Positions 8,200-17,497 of a DNA stretch of 64,000 nt are shown here, in pieces. This DNA is from Mailhella massiliensis (GTDB taxonomy: Bacteria; Desulfobacterota; Desulfovibrionia; Desulfovibrionales; Desulfovibrionaceae). Location: the NCBI RefSeq assembly GCF_900155525.1, contig NZ_LT706952.1, positions 816,406-880,405 on the forward strand, in the 5' to 3' direction. The position numbers were made by a program, and so were the translations under genes. Positions within the stretch are counted from its first letter, which is position 1. Every line of letters begins with the position of its first letter. The notes beneath the pieces were generated by a model, which ran no database searches, was not told the DNA's origin, and saw only the letters and a list, made by a program, of their open reading frames with translations.

Positions 8200-9315
8200 A
8201 TGAAAACGCTGTGGATCAATGCCGGAGAGCTTTCCGGCGACCTTCAGGGCGGAGCGCTGCTTTCCGCCCTGCGCGAATACGCGCCCGAAGACGCGCTGCG
8301 CGTCGTGGGCATGGGGGGCGACAACCTCGCCCGGGCCGGACAGGAAAACCTGCTCCGCGTGGAGCAGCTTTCCGTCATGGGCATTGTGGAGGTCATCACC
8401 AGTCTGCCGCGCATCTTCGGCCTGCTCAGACGCATACGCCGGGAAATGGAGCGCCTACGCCCCGATGCCGTGCTGCTCATCGACGCGCCGGAGTTCAACT
8501 TCCGCGTGGCGAAGATCGCCCACCGCCTGGGCATTCCGGTCTACTACTTCATTCCGCCCAAGGTCTGGGCATGGCGCACGGGCCGCGTGAAGTTTCTGAA
8601 AGAGCATGTCCGCCGCATCTTTTCCATCCTGCCCTTCGAGGTGGACTTCTATCGTGAACACGGCATGGACGTGACGTATGTGGGCAACCCGCTGGTGGAT
8701 CTTGTGGATTACGAGTCCATCAGGGATGTCCCGCCCGTGCAGAACCGCATCGGCCTCATGCCCGGAAGCCGCAGAAAGGAAGTGGAATCGCTGCTGCCCG
8801 CCTTTTCCGGCGCGGCGGCCCTTCTTGCAGAGCGCTTTCCCGAACTGGAATTTCACTGCATACGCGCTTCCAGCTTTTCCGAGGAATACCTGCGTTCCCT
8901 CTGGAAGGCTCCCGTGCCCCTCGTCATGCACGACGGCAGGGACCGCTACCGTCTCATGCGCACCTTCCCCTGCATCATGGCGGCATCGGGCACGGCGACG
9001 CTGGAAACGGGCCTTGCCGGAGTGCCCACGCTTGTGGCCTACAAGGTTTCTCCCCTCTCCTACCAGATTGCGCTGCATGTGCTCAAGGTGAAGTGGATCA
9101 GCCTGACCAACCTCATCATGAACCGTACCGTCTTTCCCGAACATATCGAAAAGGACGCCGATCCTGCGCCTCTGGCCGCGCGCATGGAAGAATGGCTCAG
9201 CCGACCCGAAATACTGGAAGGCATACGGCGCGACCTTGACGAGCTCCGCGAAAAATGCGGAAAGCCGGGCAGCGCGAAACGCGCCGCCGAAGCCCTGTGG
9301 AAGGAACTGGCCTGA
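8200..9315 (+). CDS. lpxB: Lipid-A-disaccharide synthase LpxB
   Basis: A 371-residue glycosyltransferase of family GT19. The N-terminus LWINAGELSGDLQGG matches the family start (AGE-SGD). DAPEFNFRVAK, PKVWAWRTGRV and LMPGSRRKEVE are conserved LpxB segments. It joins UDP-2,3-diacylglucosamine and lipid X to form lipid A disaccharide at the inner membrane, so the cell has LPS. The ATG follows AGGAG within the end of the previous gene. A bidirectional terminator closes the unit. Confidence 0.95.
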   Translation: MKTLWINAGELSGDLQGGALLSALREYAPEDALRVVGMGGDNLARAGQENLLRVEQLSVMGIVEVITSLPRIFGLLRRIRREMERLRPDAVLLIDAPEFNFRVAKIAHRLGIPVYYFIPPKVWAWRTGRVKFLKEHVRRIFSILPFEVDFYREHGMDVTYVGNPLVDLVDYESIRDVPPVQNRIGLMPGSRRKEVESLLPAFSGAAALLAERFPELEFHCIRASSFSEEYLRSLWKAPVPLVMHDGRDRYRLMRTFPCIMAASGTATLETGLAGVPTLVAYKVSPLSYQIALHVLKVKWISLTNLIMNRTVFPEHIEKDADPAPLAARMEEWLSRPEILEGIRRDLDELREKCGKPGSAKRAAEALWKELA

Positions 9316-9487
9316 GACGCGGGAAAACGCTTCCGCCCCTTCCCGGAAAACACGCCCGGCAGGTCAGCCCCGGGCCGTTGCGGTCGACACGTCATCGGCA
9401 ACGCACCGGCCGCTTTGCGCAGGCCGTTTTTTCCGTATGTGCCTGCGAGATGCGGAAACGGGAGCAGACTCCGCAGCATGGGAGAAG

Positions 9488-9523
9488 AAAAAAGCCCGCA
9501 CGGCTACCGCCGACGGGCTTTTT
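9488..9523. terminator. Bidirectional terminator between lpxB and the SDR gene
   Basis: AAAAAAGCCCG (9488-9498) pairs with CGGGCTTTTT (9514-9523). A-tract and T-tract on the two sides allow function in both directions between convergent genes. Confidence 0.8.
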
Positions 9524-9542
9524 CCCCACATCTGCCGGACCG

Positions 9543-10304
9543 TCAGCCGGCCGTAAGGCCGCCGTCCACAAGATAAAGACCGCCAGTCATGAAGCTTGCC
9601 GCGTCGGAGGCAAGAAAATACATGAGTTCCGCCACCTCTCCGGCTTCCCCCACTCGGCCCAGCGGATACAGCCCCGCTTCCGTGCGCCAGTAGGCCGAAG
9701 CGTCGCCGCCATGCGTGATGTCGGCAAAACTCTGGAACAGCTTTTCCGTAAGCGGCGTGCGTATGGTGCCCGCACATACGGCGTTGACTCTCACGCCCTT
9801 CGGCCCCAGATCGATGGCCAGACTTTTCGTTATCTGCCCCAGCGCCCCCTTGGTCAGACCGTAGCCGAAGCTGTTGGGCTTGCCCACATAGCACTGATCG
9901 GAAGCGTTGATGACCACGCTCCCCCCGCGCTCCAGCAGGCAGGGCACGGCGGCACGCAGGGTGTGCACCGTCCCTTTGATGTTGGTGTCTATCATAAGGT
10001 CAAGCTCTTCCTCGCTGATATCCAGCATGGTGTTGCAGCGATGAATGCCCGCATTGGCCACAACGGAATCCAGCCCGCCGAATCTCCCGCACGCAGCGGC
10101 GACGGCCCTGTCCAGATCTTCACGGGAGCGCGTGCTTCCCTCAATGAACAGCGCCCCCGTTTCCTGGGCAAGCTTCGTTCCATCTTCTCCATTGATGTCC
10201 ATAAACGCCACGTTCCACCCTTCCCGGGTGAACTTGCGAACGCACGCGGCGCCTATGCCCGTGGAGCCGCCCGTGATGAATACCGTTTTTCTCATCTCGC
10301 TCAT
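9543..10304 (-). CDS. Short-chain dehydrogenase/reductase (SDR)
   Basis: A 253-residue classical SDR. It has the dinucleotide-binding TGGSTGIG near residue 11, NAG in the middle, the catalytic serine in VINASDQ and the YGLTK catalytic Tyr/Lys motif, and ends in MTGGLYLVDGG. It would oxidise a hydroxyl group with NAD(P)+. The ATG follows AAGGAG, which itself lies directly behind the stop of a degraded reading frame. The substrate is unknown; sugar or polyol dehydrogenases have this form. Confidence 0.9.
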   Translation of the reverse strand: MSEMRKTVFITGGSTGIGAACVRKFTREGWNVAFMDINGEDGTKLAQETGALFIEGSTRSREDLDRAVAAACGRFGGLDSVVANAGIHRCNTMLDISEEELDLMIDTNIKGTVHTLRAAVPCLLERGGSVVINASDQCYVGKPNSFGYGLTKGALGQITKSLAIDLGPKGVRVNAVCAGTIRTPLTEKLFQSFADITHGGDASAYWRTEAGLYPLGRVGEAGEVAELMYFLASDAASFMTGGLYLVDGGLTAG

Positions 10305-10316
10305 GATGATTCTCCT

Positions 10317-10465
10317 TTACTTCTGTACAGGTCCTATTTCTCCGTCACGGCAGAGAGCTTCGATGACGCGGCTGCAGGCGGCTTCCGCCTCCCTGAAAAA
10401 AGCAGTTCGGACGCATCCGCAGCATGTGCCGTGTCGCGAACGAGCAGATGCAGGGCCAGAAACTC
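10317..10465 (-). pseudogene. Possible remnant of a gene upstream of the SDR, with frameshift
   Basis: Reading the minus strand from 10465, one frame gives a protein-like segment (FLALHLLVRDTAHAADASEL). It runs into six T near 10400. The adjacent frame then continues protein-like (REAEAACSRVIEAL...) to a TAA exactly where the SDR ribosome binding site begins. One extra T would join them. No start codon is seen; a stop lies just before. This suggests the 3' end of a truncated, frameshifted operon partner. Family not recognised; it could be coincidence in GC-rich DNA. Confidence 0.3.
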
Positions 10466-11078
10466 TTACTGCCGCAACTCATATACACGCCCTTACGGCA
10501 TATATTCACCGCAAAAAATCACCTTTCTCTCTTTATCACATGACACGAACAAATATCAACCATACCTGCCGCACATGCTTTCCTTTCCGCGGGACATCTT
10601 CATCATCAATATCTTCTTTTTCCCGCGATCAAATCAACATTCATCGCATCATCACGGCATAATCATTCATTTTTTAACAAAAAACAAAATGAAGCGGCTT
10701 TTCTTCATAAAACAAAAAATATATTACGTCTGGAACATGTCTGCCTTATATGTTTACTTCAAGTCGCGCTCGCATCATTTCATAAAAAATTCCCTCGACC
10801 CAGAAAGACGTTCGGCTTCCGTGCCGATACGTTTCCGAGGAAAACGGTATGAAACGGCCTTGGCAGGCCCGGCCCGCATGGGACACATTCCCCTCTGCGG
10901 CAGACACGATCTTCTCGCGGAAGGCATGAAGGACGGTCCGCCCTTATTTGTTAAAAATTCCCCCCGCAGGTACCTGCCGAAAACATGCGCAGCGTTTCCC
11001 GGAAGACGCAGGTCGCGCCTGCGCCGGAAAAGGCCGGTCTGCCCGAAAACACGGAACGCGGGAAAAAGGCGGACACGG
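10466..11078. other. AT-rich intergenic stretch
   Basis: From about 10480 to 10800 the composition is clearly more AT-rich than the neighbours. No reading frame with a ribosome binding site is seen on either strand. It adjoins the broken reading frame and may be a scar of a deletion or insertion; it may also hold the SDR promoter. Confidence 0.5.
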
Positions 11079-11113
11079 AAAAAGCCCCCGGCCGCAAGGG
11101 CTCCGGGGGCTTT
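11079..11113 (-). terminator. Terminator of rlpA
   Basis: AGCCCCCGG (11083-11091) pairs with CCGGGGGCT (11103-11111), followed on the minus strand by TTTTTCC. Confidence 0.8.
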
Positions 11114-11178
11114 CGCGCATCTGGTGCGGCGTCTCTCACACGCCGCCGGGGCTGTCCGCCTTTTCCACGGGCGGGAGC

Positions 11179-11859
11179 CTATCGTTCCGCAACGGCCTGA
11201 ATGGCCGGGAACATGGAGTTTTTCTCCGCAAGCATGATGCTGGCGCCGGGGTGGGTCGTCGCCACGCGCACCAGCGCATCCTGCGATTCCTGAAAACTGG
11301 CGTACGGCCCTATGGCCATGACGCCGTCCTGCGTATGCAGCAGGGACGCCGCGTCGTACAATCCCAGGCGGATGAGGCGGGAAAGCTGCTGTGCCACCGT
11401 TTCGTAGGAAACCTGGGTTTCCCGCAGCTTGACGAAAAAGGCCTGCGAGCGGGAAAGCGGCCTGCCGTCCTTGTCCCCCACCACTTCAAGGGAGACGCGG
11501 GAAACGCCCGTCTCGCTGAGACCAAGGCTGTCGGCAGCCGCGTACGACAAATCGATAATTCTGTTCTTGACATAAGGGCCGCGGTCGTTGATGCGCACGA
11601 TCACGCTTTTGCCGCTGTCCTTATGTTCCACTTTGACCAGTGTGCCGAGGGGAAGCGTGCGGTGAGCCGCCGTCATGGCGAACATGTCGAAGGCTTCCCC
11701 GGTAGCGGTAGACTTTCCGTGATGCCAGGGGCCGTACCACGAGGCCACACCCGACTGGAAAGAGGCATCCTGGCCATAAGCCGACGGCGCGACAAGCAGC
11801 AGGCACAAAAGCCATGCCCCCGCAAACGCCATCAGACTTCGGTAGGAAGATGATGTCAT
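11179..11859 (-). CDS. rlpA: RlpA-like septal ring lytic transglycosylase
   Basis: A 226-residue exported protein. A signal peptide (hydrophobic AFAGAWLLCLLLVAPSAYG) is followed by the double-psi beta-barrel of RlpA (GVASWYGPWHHGKSTATGE, then LPLGTLVKV, then VRINDRGPYVKNRIIDLS). A C-terminal part of about 80 residues resembles a SPOR-like peptidoglycan-binding module. RlpA cleaves glycan strands lacking stem peptides. No lipobox cysteine is evident at the end of the signal, so it is probably soluble periplasmic. Start chosen at the ATG with GGAG six bases upstream. Confidence 0.88.
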   Translation of the reverse strand: MTSSSYRSLMAFAGAWLLCLLLVAPSAYGQDASFQSGVASWYGPWHHGKSTATGEAFDMFAMTAAHRTLPLGTLVKVEHKDSGKSVIVRINDRGPYVKNRIIDLSYAAADSLGLSETGVSRVSLEVVGDKDGRPLSRSQAFFVKLRETQVSYETVAQQLSRLIRLGLYDAASLLHTQDGVMAIGPYASFQESQDALVRVATTHPGASIMLAEKNSMFPAIQAVAER

Positions 11860-12294
11860 GCAGACTCCGGGTTGAGATGAAGTCACGCCGCCGATCCGTC
11901 TGCGATCCTGGCTGCGTGGAGCGGAAATCGCCCTTTTTCCTCCTCCTTCATGGCCGCTCCCGGAAAAGGAGCGCGGCTCCGATGCGCGAAGGCAAGCCGA
12001 ACAGTCCTTCCGGCGAGACGCCTCGGGAGGAGGGAAAACCTCGGGGCAAAAACGCTTGCCGGGCGTTTTTGACACCCATACATGTCTCATAGGGGGAAAA
12101 GTATCTCACCCGGCGAAAAATATGTCAAGCAGGTCTGTATAATTACGCGATTTCTTCTGTAACGGCATCATACGCCATGGAATGAGACTGCAATTTTCCG
12201 CCCCTTCCGAAACGTCCGGCCGGGCCTGCGGCTTGCGCCGGAGAGCCCGTCGTACTACTATGGATCACTCCCCAAACATGCCGCAGGTATCGCC
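11860..12294. other. Divergent intergenic region between rlpA and the large orphan gene
   Basis: No supported gene. A 12-codon frame at 12260-12298 ends by overlapping the downstream ATG (ATGA) but has no ribosome binding site. Promoters for both flanking genes must lie here; none stands out clearly. Confidence 0.4.
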
Positions 12295-15200
12295 ATGACA
12301 CACCGTTCGCTTCGTTTCGATCCCCAGGATTATCAGCTTCTCACCATGATCAACCGAACGGTGAGCAAAGGCCGGGATGACGGGTCGAGTCTCATGCCGC
12401 AGCTCAGCCCTTCCGGCATTCTGGAACTGGCCGTGCCTGCGGAAATGCGCATGGCCTCGGCGGTGCTCCGCCTGCTCGACACCCTCTCCCAGGGCCATGC
12501 CGACGACAGACTCGAAGCCCTTTCCGCCCTGCGCGACGAAGTGCTCGTCATGGCGCGCACCTCGCTGCGCATCAACACGGGGCGTGTGCTCGTGCAGCTC
12601 ATGAAGGAACTCGTGCGCTCTCACGGAGACTTCGAAACGCAGCTTCGCCTCGCCCACGACTTCCGGCAGGCCGCCACGGGCCGCCACGCCGTGGTACGGC
12701 GGCTGCTGCACCGCTACTACATGCTGGAAATGCCCGAGGACTGGAATCAGGCCGTGTTCGACAACCATGTCCACGACGCCAACACCAAAGGCCGCAAGAA
12801 CGCCACGCATCTCATCATGGACGCATGGCTCAAGGGCATCCGCTCCCTCACCGTCATCTATTACAACTACGTCGCCCCCGAAGCCGCCCGCGAACTGAGC
12901 AGAGCCGCCGCCATCATGGGCATTTCCGTGCGTATCGGCCTGCTTTTCCATGCCCCGCACCGCGGCCGCTTCGTCGACCTCATCTGGATTCCGCGCGGCT
13001 TCACCAACGACAACGACTTCATCGCCTTCCTCTCCTCCCCTGCCATGTCCACCCTCATGAACGAGGGCCGGGCCGCCACACGGTGGCTGGAAAAGCGCAT
13101 CCTGCGCCTGCTCGACGCCTGGAACGAGGTGGAACGCCAGCGCCTCGCCCCCATGCTGCACGCCGTGCCTCAGCCTCTGGACGCCCACGAATTCATGATT
13201 TTCGTGGGGCACGGGCAGGCTTCGCTTTTGCATCTTGCCGAATTCATCCATAAAAAAATCTTTCCGCTGCTTGAGGACAGGGCGCGGGAGCTCTGCAGAC
13301 TGACGGCCGACCCCGAAACGGACGAGGAAAAGAAGAAGGCGGCGGCCAGGGAACTTGAAGAACTCGACAGGTTCACCACCGAAGCCGTGCTCTCCCGCCT
13401 CAACGACCCGGAACTCTTCCCTGAAACGGCACAGCTTCAGAACGCCTGCGACTCCGCCGAATGCCCCGAACTTCTGAATCAGACGCCCCTGCACCTGCTC
13501 ACCCGCCTGTGCGAACTGAAAAGCGGCTGCCGCATCACGCTGAATCTCGCCGGCCTGACTGCTGAAGACGTGCTCAACCTTCTGTGGGACTGCCAGGGCC
13601 GCATCACGCACCTTGAGCTTTTCAACCTGAAGGACTGGCAGAACGGCGACATGGAGCACCTGCAGAAAATCAACGAGCTGCAGCGCGCCATCAACGCGGG
13701 CAGCGTGCCGCTTTTAAAGCAGATCATCATGGCCATGCTCAAGGAGGCCGCGCCCGGCGCCTTCCCCGGGCTGTCGGAGGAGGACAGCTTCAGTACGCCG
13801 AGGGGAAGCGCGACTCTGCACTCGGCCGACATGCCCAAATCCCCGCGCATCCGAAAGCTGCGCATCATTCTGCAGAATATTCCCGTGTTGTGCGGCTACT
13901 ACCAGGACGCCAAGCTCCGCGCCACCATGGGCACGGACTCCACAAGCCGCCCGGGCCACCGTTACGGCATGGGTCTCGCCTACCCCGAAACCCTGCCGCG
14001 CAGAGCCCGCCGGGAGCTGGACGACCCGCGCCGTTCGGCCCATCTTCTGCTGCCGCTGCGTACCGAACTTCTGGAACAGATCACCTACAGTTCCGACGCT
14101 CCAGGGGAGGAACCTTCGAGGCTGGCCTCCTTCCTGCGCCATATTCCCTGGCTGCGCCATGCGGGGCAGACCCGGCACACGGAATGGACGCCGGTGTCGG
14201 AAAACACCCTTGTGTGCAACAACGGCAACTGCAGCATCGCCACCGCCGACGTAGGCTCCATACAGGGCAACATCATCACTCTGGGCGGTACGGATGCCAA
14301 CATGACCAACGGGTTCAGCCCGAAGGAGAAACAGGCCGAAGGCCCCCTGGAATGGCTGCGCTGCCTGAATACGAACCTTGCCAACGCCCTGCGCGTGGTG
14401 GTGGGCTTCATTCCGGCATGTCTTTCCTTCCTGATGACGCAGACCGGCTGGCTGGCATGGCTCGGCGCGCCGCTCTGGTTTCTCATTTCCGGGCTGCGGA
14501 ACATCCTTCAGGCCGTGCTCGGCAGCGGCGGACTGCACCGCTCCTCCGTGCTGCACTGGAAAAACTATGTGAGCTGGTCGGCCGTGTACGATTCGCTCAT
14601 GTACAACGGCCTTTCCGTGGTGCTGCTGGAACCCGTGCTCCGCTGCCGGGTGCTGGAACAGGGACTGGGACTGAACGCCTCAAACGCCCCCCTCGTCACC
14701 TATACCGTGCTCATCGCGGGCTGCGCCCTGTTCAAGGCGACCACGCACGTTCTGCGGGGCTTTTCCACCAAAAGCATTCTGGTGGGGCTGTTCTGCACCT
14801 TCCTTTCCCTTCCGCTGGCGCTTCTTCTCCACATCGTGCTCGGTTTTCTTCTCTCTCTGGCGGGCTGCGGCCCCGAGGCGCTGAACAGCTCCGCCGCCTT
14901 TGTGGTGAAACTGGCTTCCGACACCGTCATCGGCATTGCCGACGGCATCGCCGACAGGGAGCGCAATATCCGCAAGCGCCTTGCCGACTACAAGAGCCGC
15001 CTACACGAATCCCTGACACTGTATGCCAGACTTGAGGAACTTTTCCCGGAAAAGAACGTGCCCGCCATGCTGGCCCGGCCCGACGCCCTGCCCAAGACGC
15101 TGAAGGCCATAGAACCGCGCCTGTGGCTCAACATGGTCATCAACGCGCTGGATCTCATGTATTTCTGGTACTACCAGCCGAGGGCGAACTACGCCTTCCG

Positions 15201-15441
15201 TATCTGTATGCGGCATTTCTCCCGCAGCGAACGTGTGGTGCTGCTGCGTATGCAGCAGATACTCATGCTGGAACGCGAGGTAAGCCAGCTTCTGGTCAAC
15301 GGACTTGTGGGCCGCAACTTCGCCGCGCCGCTTTCCTTCTACCTCGCACGCAATGAGGAATATCTGAAGAAAATGAAGGAAGTCTGCCTGCCGCAGGAAA
15401 CGCAGAAAAAGAACGCGGCAAAGACGGCATCGGCCGCCTGA
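12295..15441 (+). CDS. Very large uncharacterised protein with central membrane domain
   Basis: A 1048-residue protein I cannot assign. Residues about 1-170 are helical and charged. Around residue 157 a metal-site-like string (DNHVHD) starts a region with FHAPHRGRFVDLIW, faintly like PHP or amidohydrolase folds; this likeness is speculative. An acidic helical stretch lies near 340-360 (DPETDEEKKKAAARELEEL). Several hydrophobic segments lie at about 695-880 (for example ALLLHIVLGFLLSLAG). The remaining 170 residues are soluble and end in a lysine-rich tail. It is monocistronic, with a weak ribosome binding site and a hairpin terminator after it. Codon use is like its neighbours, so it looks native. 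Confidence 0.8.
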   Translation: MTHRSLRFDPQDYQLLTMINRTVSKGRDDGSSLMPQLSPSGILELAVPAEMRMASAVLRLLDTLSQGHADDRLEALSALRDEVLVMARTSLRINTGRVLVQLMKELVRSHGDFETQLRLAHDFRQAATGRHAVVRRLLHRYYMLEMPEDWNQAVFDNHVHDANTKGRKNATHLIMDAWLKGIRSLTVIYYNYVAPEAARELSRAAAIMGISVRIGLLFHAPHRGRFVDLIWIPRGFTNDNDFIAFLSSPAMSTLMNEGRAATRWLEKRILRLLDAWNEVERQRLAPMLHAVPQPLDAHEFMIFVGHGQASLLHLAEFIHKKIFPLLEDRARELCRLTADPETDEEKKKAAARELEELDRFTTEAVLSRLNDPELFPETAQLQNACDSAECPELLNQTPLHLLTRLCELKSGCRITLNLAGLTAEDVLNLLWDCQGRITHLELFNLKDWQNGDMEHLQKINELQRAINAGSVPLLKQIIMAMLKEAAPGAFPGLSEEDSFSTPRGSATLHSADMPKSPRIRKLRIILQNIPVLCGYYQDAKLRATMGTDSTSRPGHRYGMGLAYPETLPRRARRELDDPRRSAHLLLPLRTELLEQITYSSDAPGEEPSRLASFLRHIPWLRHAGQTRHTEWTPVSENTLVCNNGNCSIATADVGSIQGNIITLGGTDANMTNGFSPKEKQAEGPLEWLRCLNTNLANALRVVVGFIPACLSFLMTQTGWLAWLGAPLWFLISGLRNILQAVLGSGGLHRSSVLHWKNYVSWSAVYDSLMYNGLSVVLLEPVLRCRVLEQGLGLNASNAPLVTYTVLIAGCALFKATTHVLRGFSTKSILVGLFCTFLSLPLALLLHIVLGFLLSLAGCGPEALNSSAAFVVKLASDTVIGIADGIADRERNIRKRLADYKSRLHESLTLYARLEELFPEKNVPAMLARPDALPKTLKAIEPRLWLNMVINALDLMYFWYYQPRANYAFRICMRHFSRSERVVLLRMQQILMLEREVSQLLVNGLVGRNFAAPLSFYLARNEEYLKKMKEVCLPQETQKKNAAKTASAA

Positions 15442-15475
15442 TTTCCCGCAGACGAAAAACGGCTGCGCGCACCCG

Positions 15476-15502
15476 AAAAAGCGCAGCGTATGCCGCTTTT
15501 TT
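15476..15502. terminator. Terminator between the large orphan gene and trmL
   Basis: AAAAAGCG and CGCTTTTTT flank a 10-nt loop between two convergent genes. Confidence 0.6.
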
Positions 15503-15663
15503 ATAAACGGAGGGCAGAAAGCTTGCGGCCCCGGAAAAGGCCGATGAAACGTTTTACCCCGGCTCCGCAGGGAGGCAAAAGGCTTTCTCCCGCAGGAAGC
15601 CTTTCGCACGAAATCCGCCCGCGAACGGGAGAACGATTCGGAAGCGCCGCTTAAAAGGCGCGT

Positions 15664-16125
15664 CTACCAGTTTTCGAGGCCGTCCACCCGGGCCAGCGCC
15701 ATATAGAGGACGATGCCTGCGGACGTGGAGAGATTGAGGCTTCGGATGCAGTCCCTTATGGGAATGCGCACATGCGCCTGCGCCATGTCCTGCACGCTCT
15801 GGGGAAGCCCTCTGGATTCCGGGCCGAAAAGCAGGCTGTCTTCCGGGGAAAAGGCGAAATGCTGCACAGCGTCCCCTCGCCTTGCGCTGGTGGCCACAAG
15901 GCGCCTGCCTGCACCGTCGGCGGCAAGATACGCCTCCAGCGAAGGCCATACGCTCACATCCACATGCGGCCAGTAATCAAGCCCCGCCCTGCGCAGATGC
16001 CTGTCGTCGATGGAAAAGCCCAGGGGTTCGATGAGATGAAGCCGCGTGCCCGTCCCCGCGCACAGGCGGGCGATGTTGCCGGTGTTCGGCGGAATTTCCG
16101 GGTGATAAAGAACAATGTGCAGCAT
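15664..16125 (-). CDS. trmL: tRNA (cytidine/uridine-34-2'-O)-methyltransferase TrmL
   Basis: A 153-residue SPOUT methyltransferase of usual TrmL length. N-terminal IPPNTGNIARLC, central LLFGPESRGLP and C-terminal IPIRDCIRSLNLSTSAGI are the three SPOUT motifs that form the SAM-binding knot. It methylates the wobble ribose of leucine tRNAs. The ATG has GGGAG nine bases upstream. Transcribed alone. Confidence 0.93.
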   Translation of the reverse strand: MLHIVLYHPEIPPNTGNIARLCAGTGTRLHLIEPLGFSIDDRHLRRAGLDYWPHVDVSVWPSLEAYLAADGAGRRLVATSARRGDAVQHFAFSPEDSLLFGPESRGLPQSVQDMAQAHVRIPIRDCIRSLNLSTSAGIVLYMALARVDGLENW

Positions 16126-16259
16126 GAGTACGCGCTCCCGCGCCTGTTGAACGATGCGGCGTCACATCGTGTGCCGGATGAGCCCAAAAGAAAACGTCCG
16201 CGCAGGAGCACGGACGACAAAAAAGACGGCAAAGCACGGCTCCGCCTGAAACGACAGGG

Positions 16260-16279
16260 AAAAAGGGGCGTTGCCCCTT
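16260..16279 (-). terminator. Terminator directly after the 29-residue peptide gene
   Basis: GGGGC (16265-16269) and GCCCC (16273-16277) with a 3-nt loop, followed on the minus strand by TTTTT. It lies five bases beyond the stop codon of the small gene. Confidence 0.8.
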
Positions 16280-16284
16280 ACGCA

Positions 16285-16374
16285 TCAATGGTGCTTGTTG
16301 GGGGAAGTCTTCTTGATGTAGGTGAGGGCGCAAGCAACCGAAATGATGCCGATGAAGAAGAAAAAGTAATCCAT
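16285..16374 (-). CDS. 29-residue single-helix membrane peptide
   Basis: A 29-codon gene: one hydrophobic helix (MDYFFFFIGIISVACALTYI) with a short cationic, histidine-ended tail (KKTSPNKHH). Support comes from a strong AGGAG eight bases before the ATG and an immediate hairpin terminator with T-tract after the stop. The size recalls small subunits or regulators of membrane complexes. I do not recognise the family. It lies between trmL and the PHP gene, with its own signals. Confidence 0.65.
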   Translation of the reverse strand: MDYFFFFIGIISVACALTYIKKTSPNKHH

Positions 16375-16573
16375 GACGCTCTCCTGTGCATAAAGGAAAC
16401 GGCCCTGCAAAGGGCAACACCCGGTGAGCATATCCTCAAGAACGCCTTTGTGCAAGAGGGGCGGCAAAAGCCTGTCGCCATCCGGGATGAAGGGGGCTTC
16501 CTGCTCCGTTGCGGGCCGGAGCGTCATGGGCTATCATGAAAAGGTTCCTCTCACCATCATCAAGGAGCATGTC

Positions 16574-17410
16574 ATGATCCGCGTGGATCTCCATACCCAT
16601 ACCAACCACTCCCACGCCCGCGACAGCGTCCGTCAGATGTTCGAGGCAGGCCGGGAAAAGGGGCTTCTCGTACAGGGATTTTCCGAACACTCCCCGCGCC
16701 CGGAAGGTTACGACTATCCCAGCGAATACCGCGATCACCTCGCCGCCACCTTCGACGCCTATCTGGCCGAGGTGGACGAGCTGAAAAAGGAGCAGGAAGC
16801 CTCGGGCGTTACCGTTCTGCTCGGCCTTGAGGTGGACTGGCTGGAAAAGGAAGAAGCCTACATAAGGCAGATGGTTGCCGCTCATGAGTACGACTATCTC
16901 ATTGCGGGCATCCACTTTCTGGATCGCTGGGGATTCGACGCCTCCGCCTGCGACTGGGAAAAGCTCGACCGTGAGGAACGCTTCCACCTCTACGGACGCT
17001 ACTACCGCACCATGAAGGCCATGGCCGACACGCGGCTTTTCCAGATTGTGGCGCACCCCGACCTCATCAAGATTTTTTCCGTGGACGATTTCCGCCGATG
17101 GCTCGCCCTGCCCTCCTCCATGGATCTCATCGGCGACGCGCTCACCGCCGTGCGCGATGCGGGCATGGCCATGGAAATTTCCTCCGCAGGTCTGCGCAAG
17201 CCCTGCCATGAAATCTATCCCGGCCCGGAAATTCTGCACCTCGCCCGGCAGATAGGCCTGCCCATCACCTTCGCTTCCGACAGCCACGCCACCGAACAGG
17301 TAGCCTGGAACTTCGACGCGCTGGCGCGCTGCGCCGCCTTCGAGGGCTGGCGCGAAAGCATGGTCTTCCGTCGCGGGGAGGTCATGTCCCTGCCCTTCAC
17401 CACGGACTGA
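16574..17410 (+). CDS. PHP-domain phosphatase, histidinol-phosphatase (HisJ/HisK) type
   Basis: A 278-residue PHP protein. DLHTHTNHSHA at residues 4-14 supplies metal-binding histidines. GFSEHSPRPEGYD, GLEVDW, AHPDLIK and FASDSHATEQV carry the further metal ligands in the order typical of HisK. The likely reaction is L-histidinol phosphate to histidinol in histidine synthesis; other PHP substrates cannot be excluded without his neighbours. ATG follows AAGGAG. Confidence 0.82.
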   Translation: MIRVDLHTHTNHSHARDSVRQMFEAGREKGLLVQGFSEHSPRPEGYDYPSEYRDHLAATFDAYLAEVDELKKEQEASGVTVLLGLEVDWLEKEEAYIRQMVAAHEYDYLIAGIHFLDRWGFDASACDWEKLDREERFHLYGRYYRTMKAMADTRLFQIVAHPDLIKIFSVDDFRRWLALPSSMDLIGDALTAVRDAGMAMEISSAGLRKPCHEIYPGPEILHLARQIGLPITFASDSHATEQVAWNFDALARCAAFEGWRESMVFRRGEVMSLPFTTD

Positions 17411-17472
17411 ACCTATAACACGCCGCAGCGCCTGCACGGTGCAGGGGCTGCGGCGCGGCAAACCGGATGCGG

Positions 17473-17497
17473 AAAAGGCGGCCCGAGGCCGCCTTTT
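17473..17497. terminator. Terminator after the PHP gene
   Basis: AAAAGGCGGC and GCCGCCTTTT form a perfect stem with a short loop (ccgag region); A- and T-tracts on both sides. Confidence 0.75.

Noticed and set aside
9255..11237. 660-codon plus-strand frame
   Set aside because: It runs through the lpxB end, a terminator, and antisense to the SDR; no coding character.
12260..12298. 12-codon leader overlapping the large orphan gene start
   Set aside because: No ribosome binding site and no amino-acid bias; overlap by ATGA may be chance.
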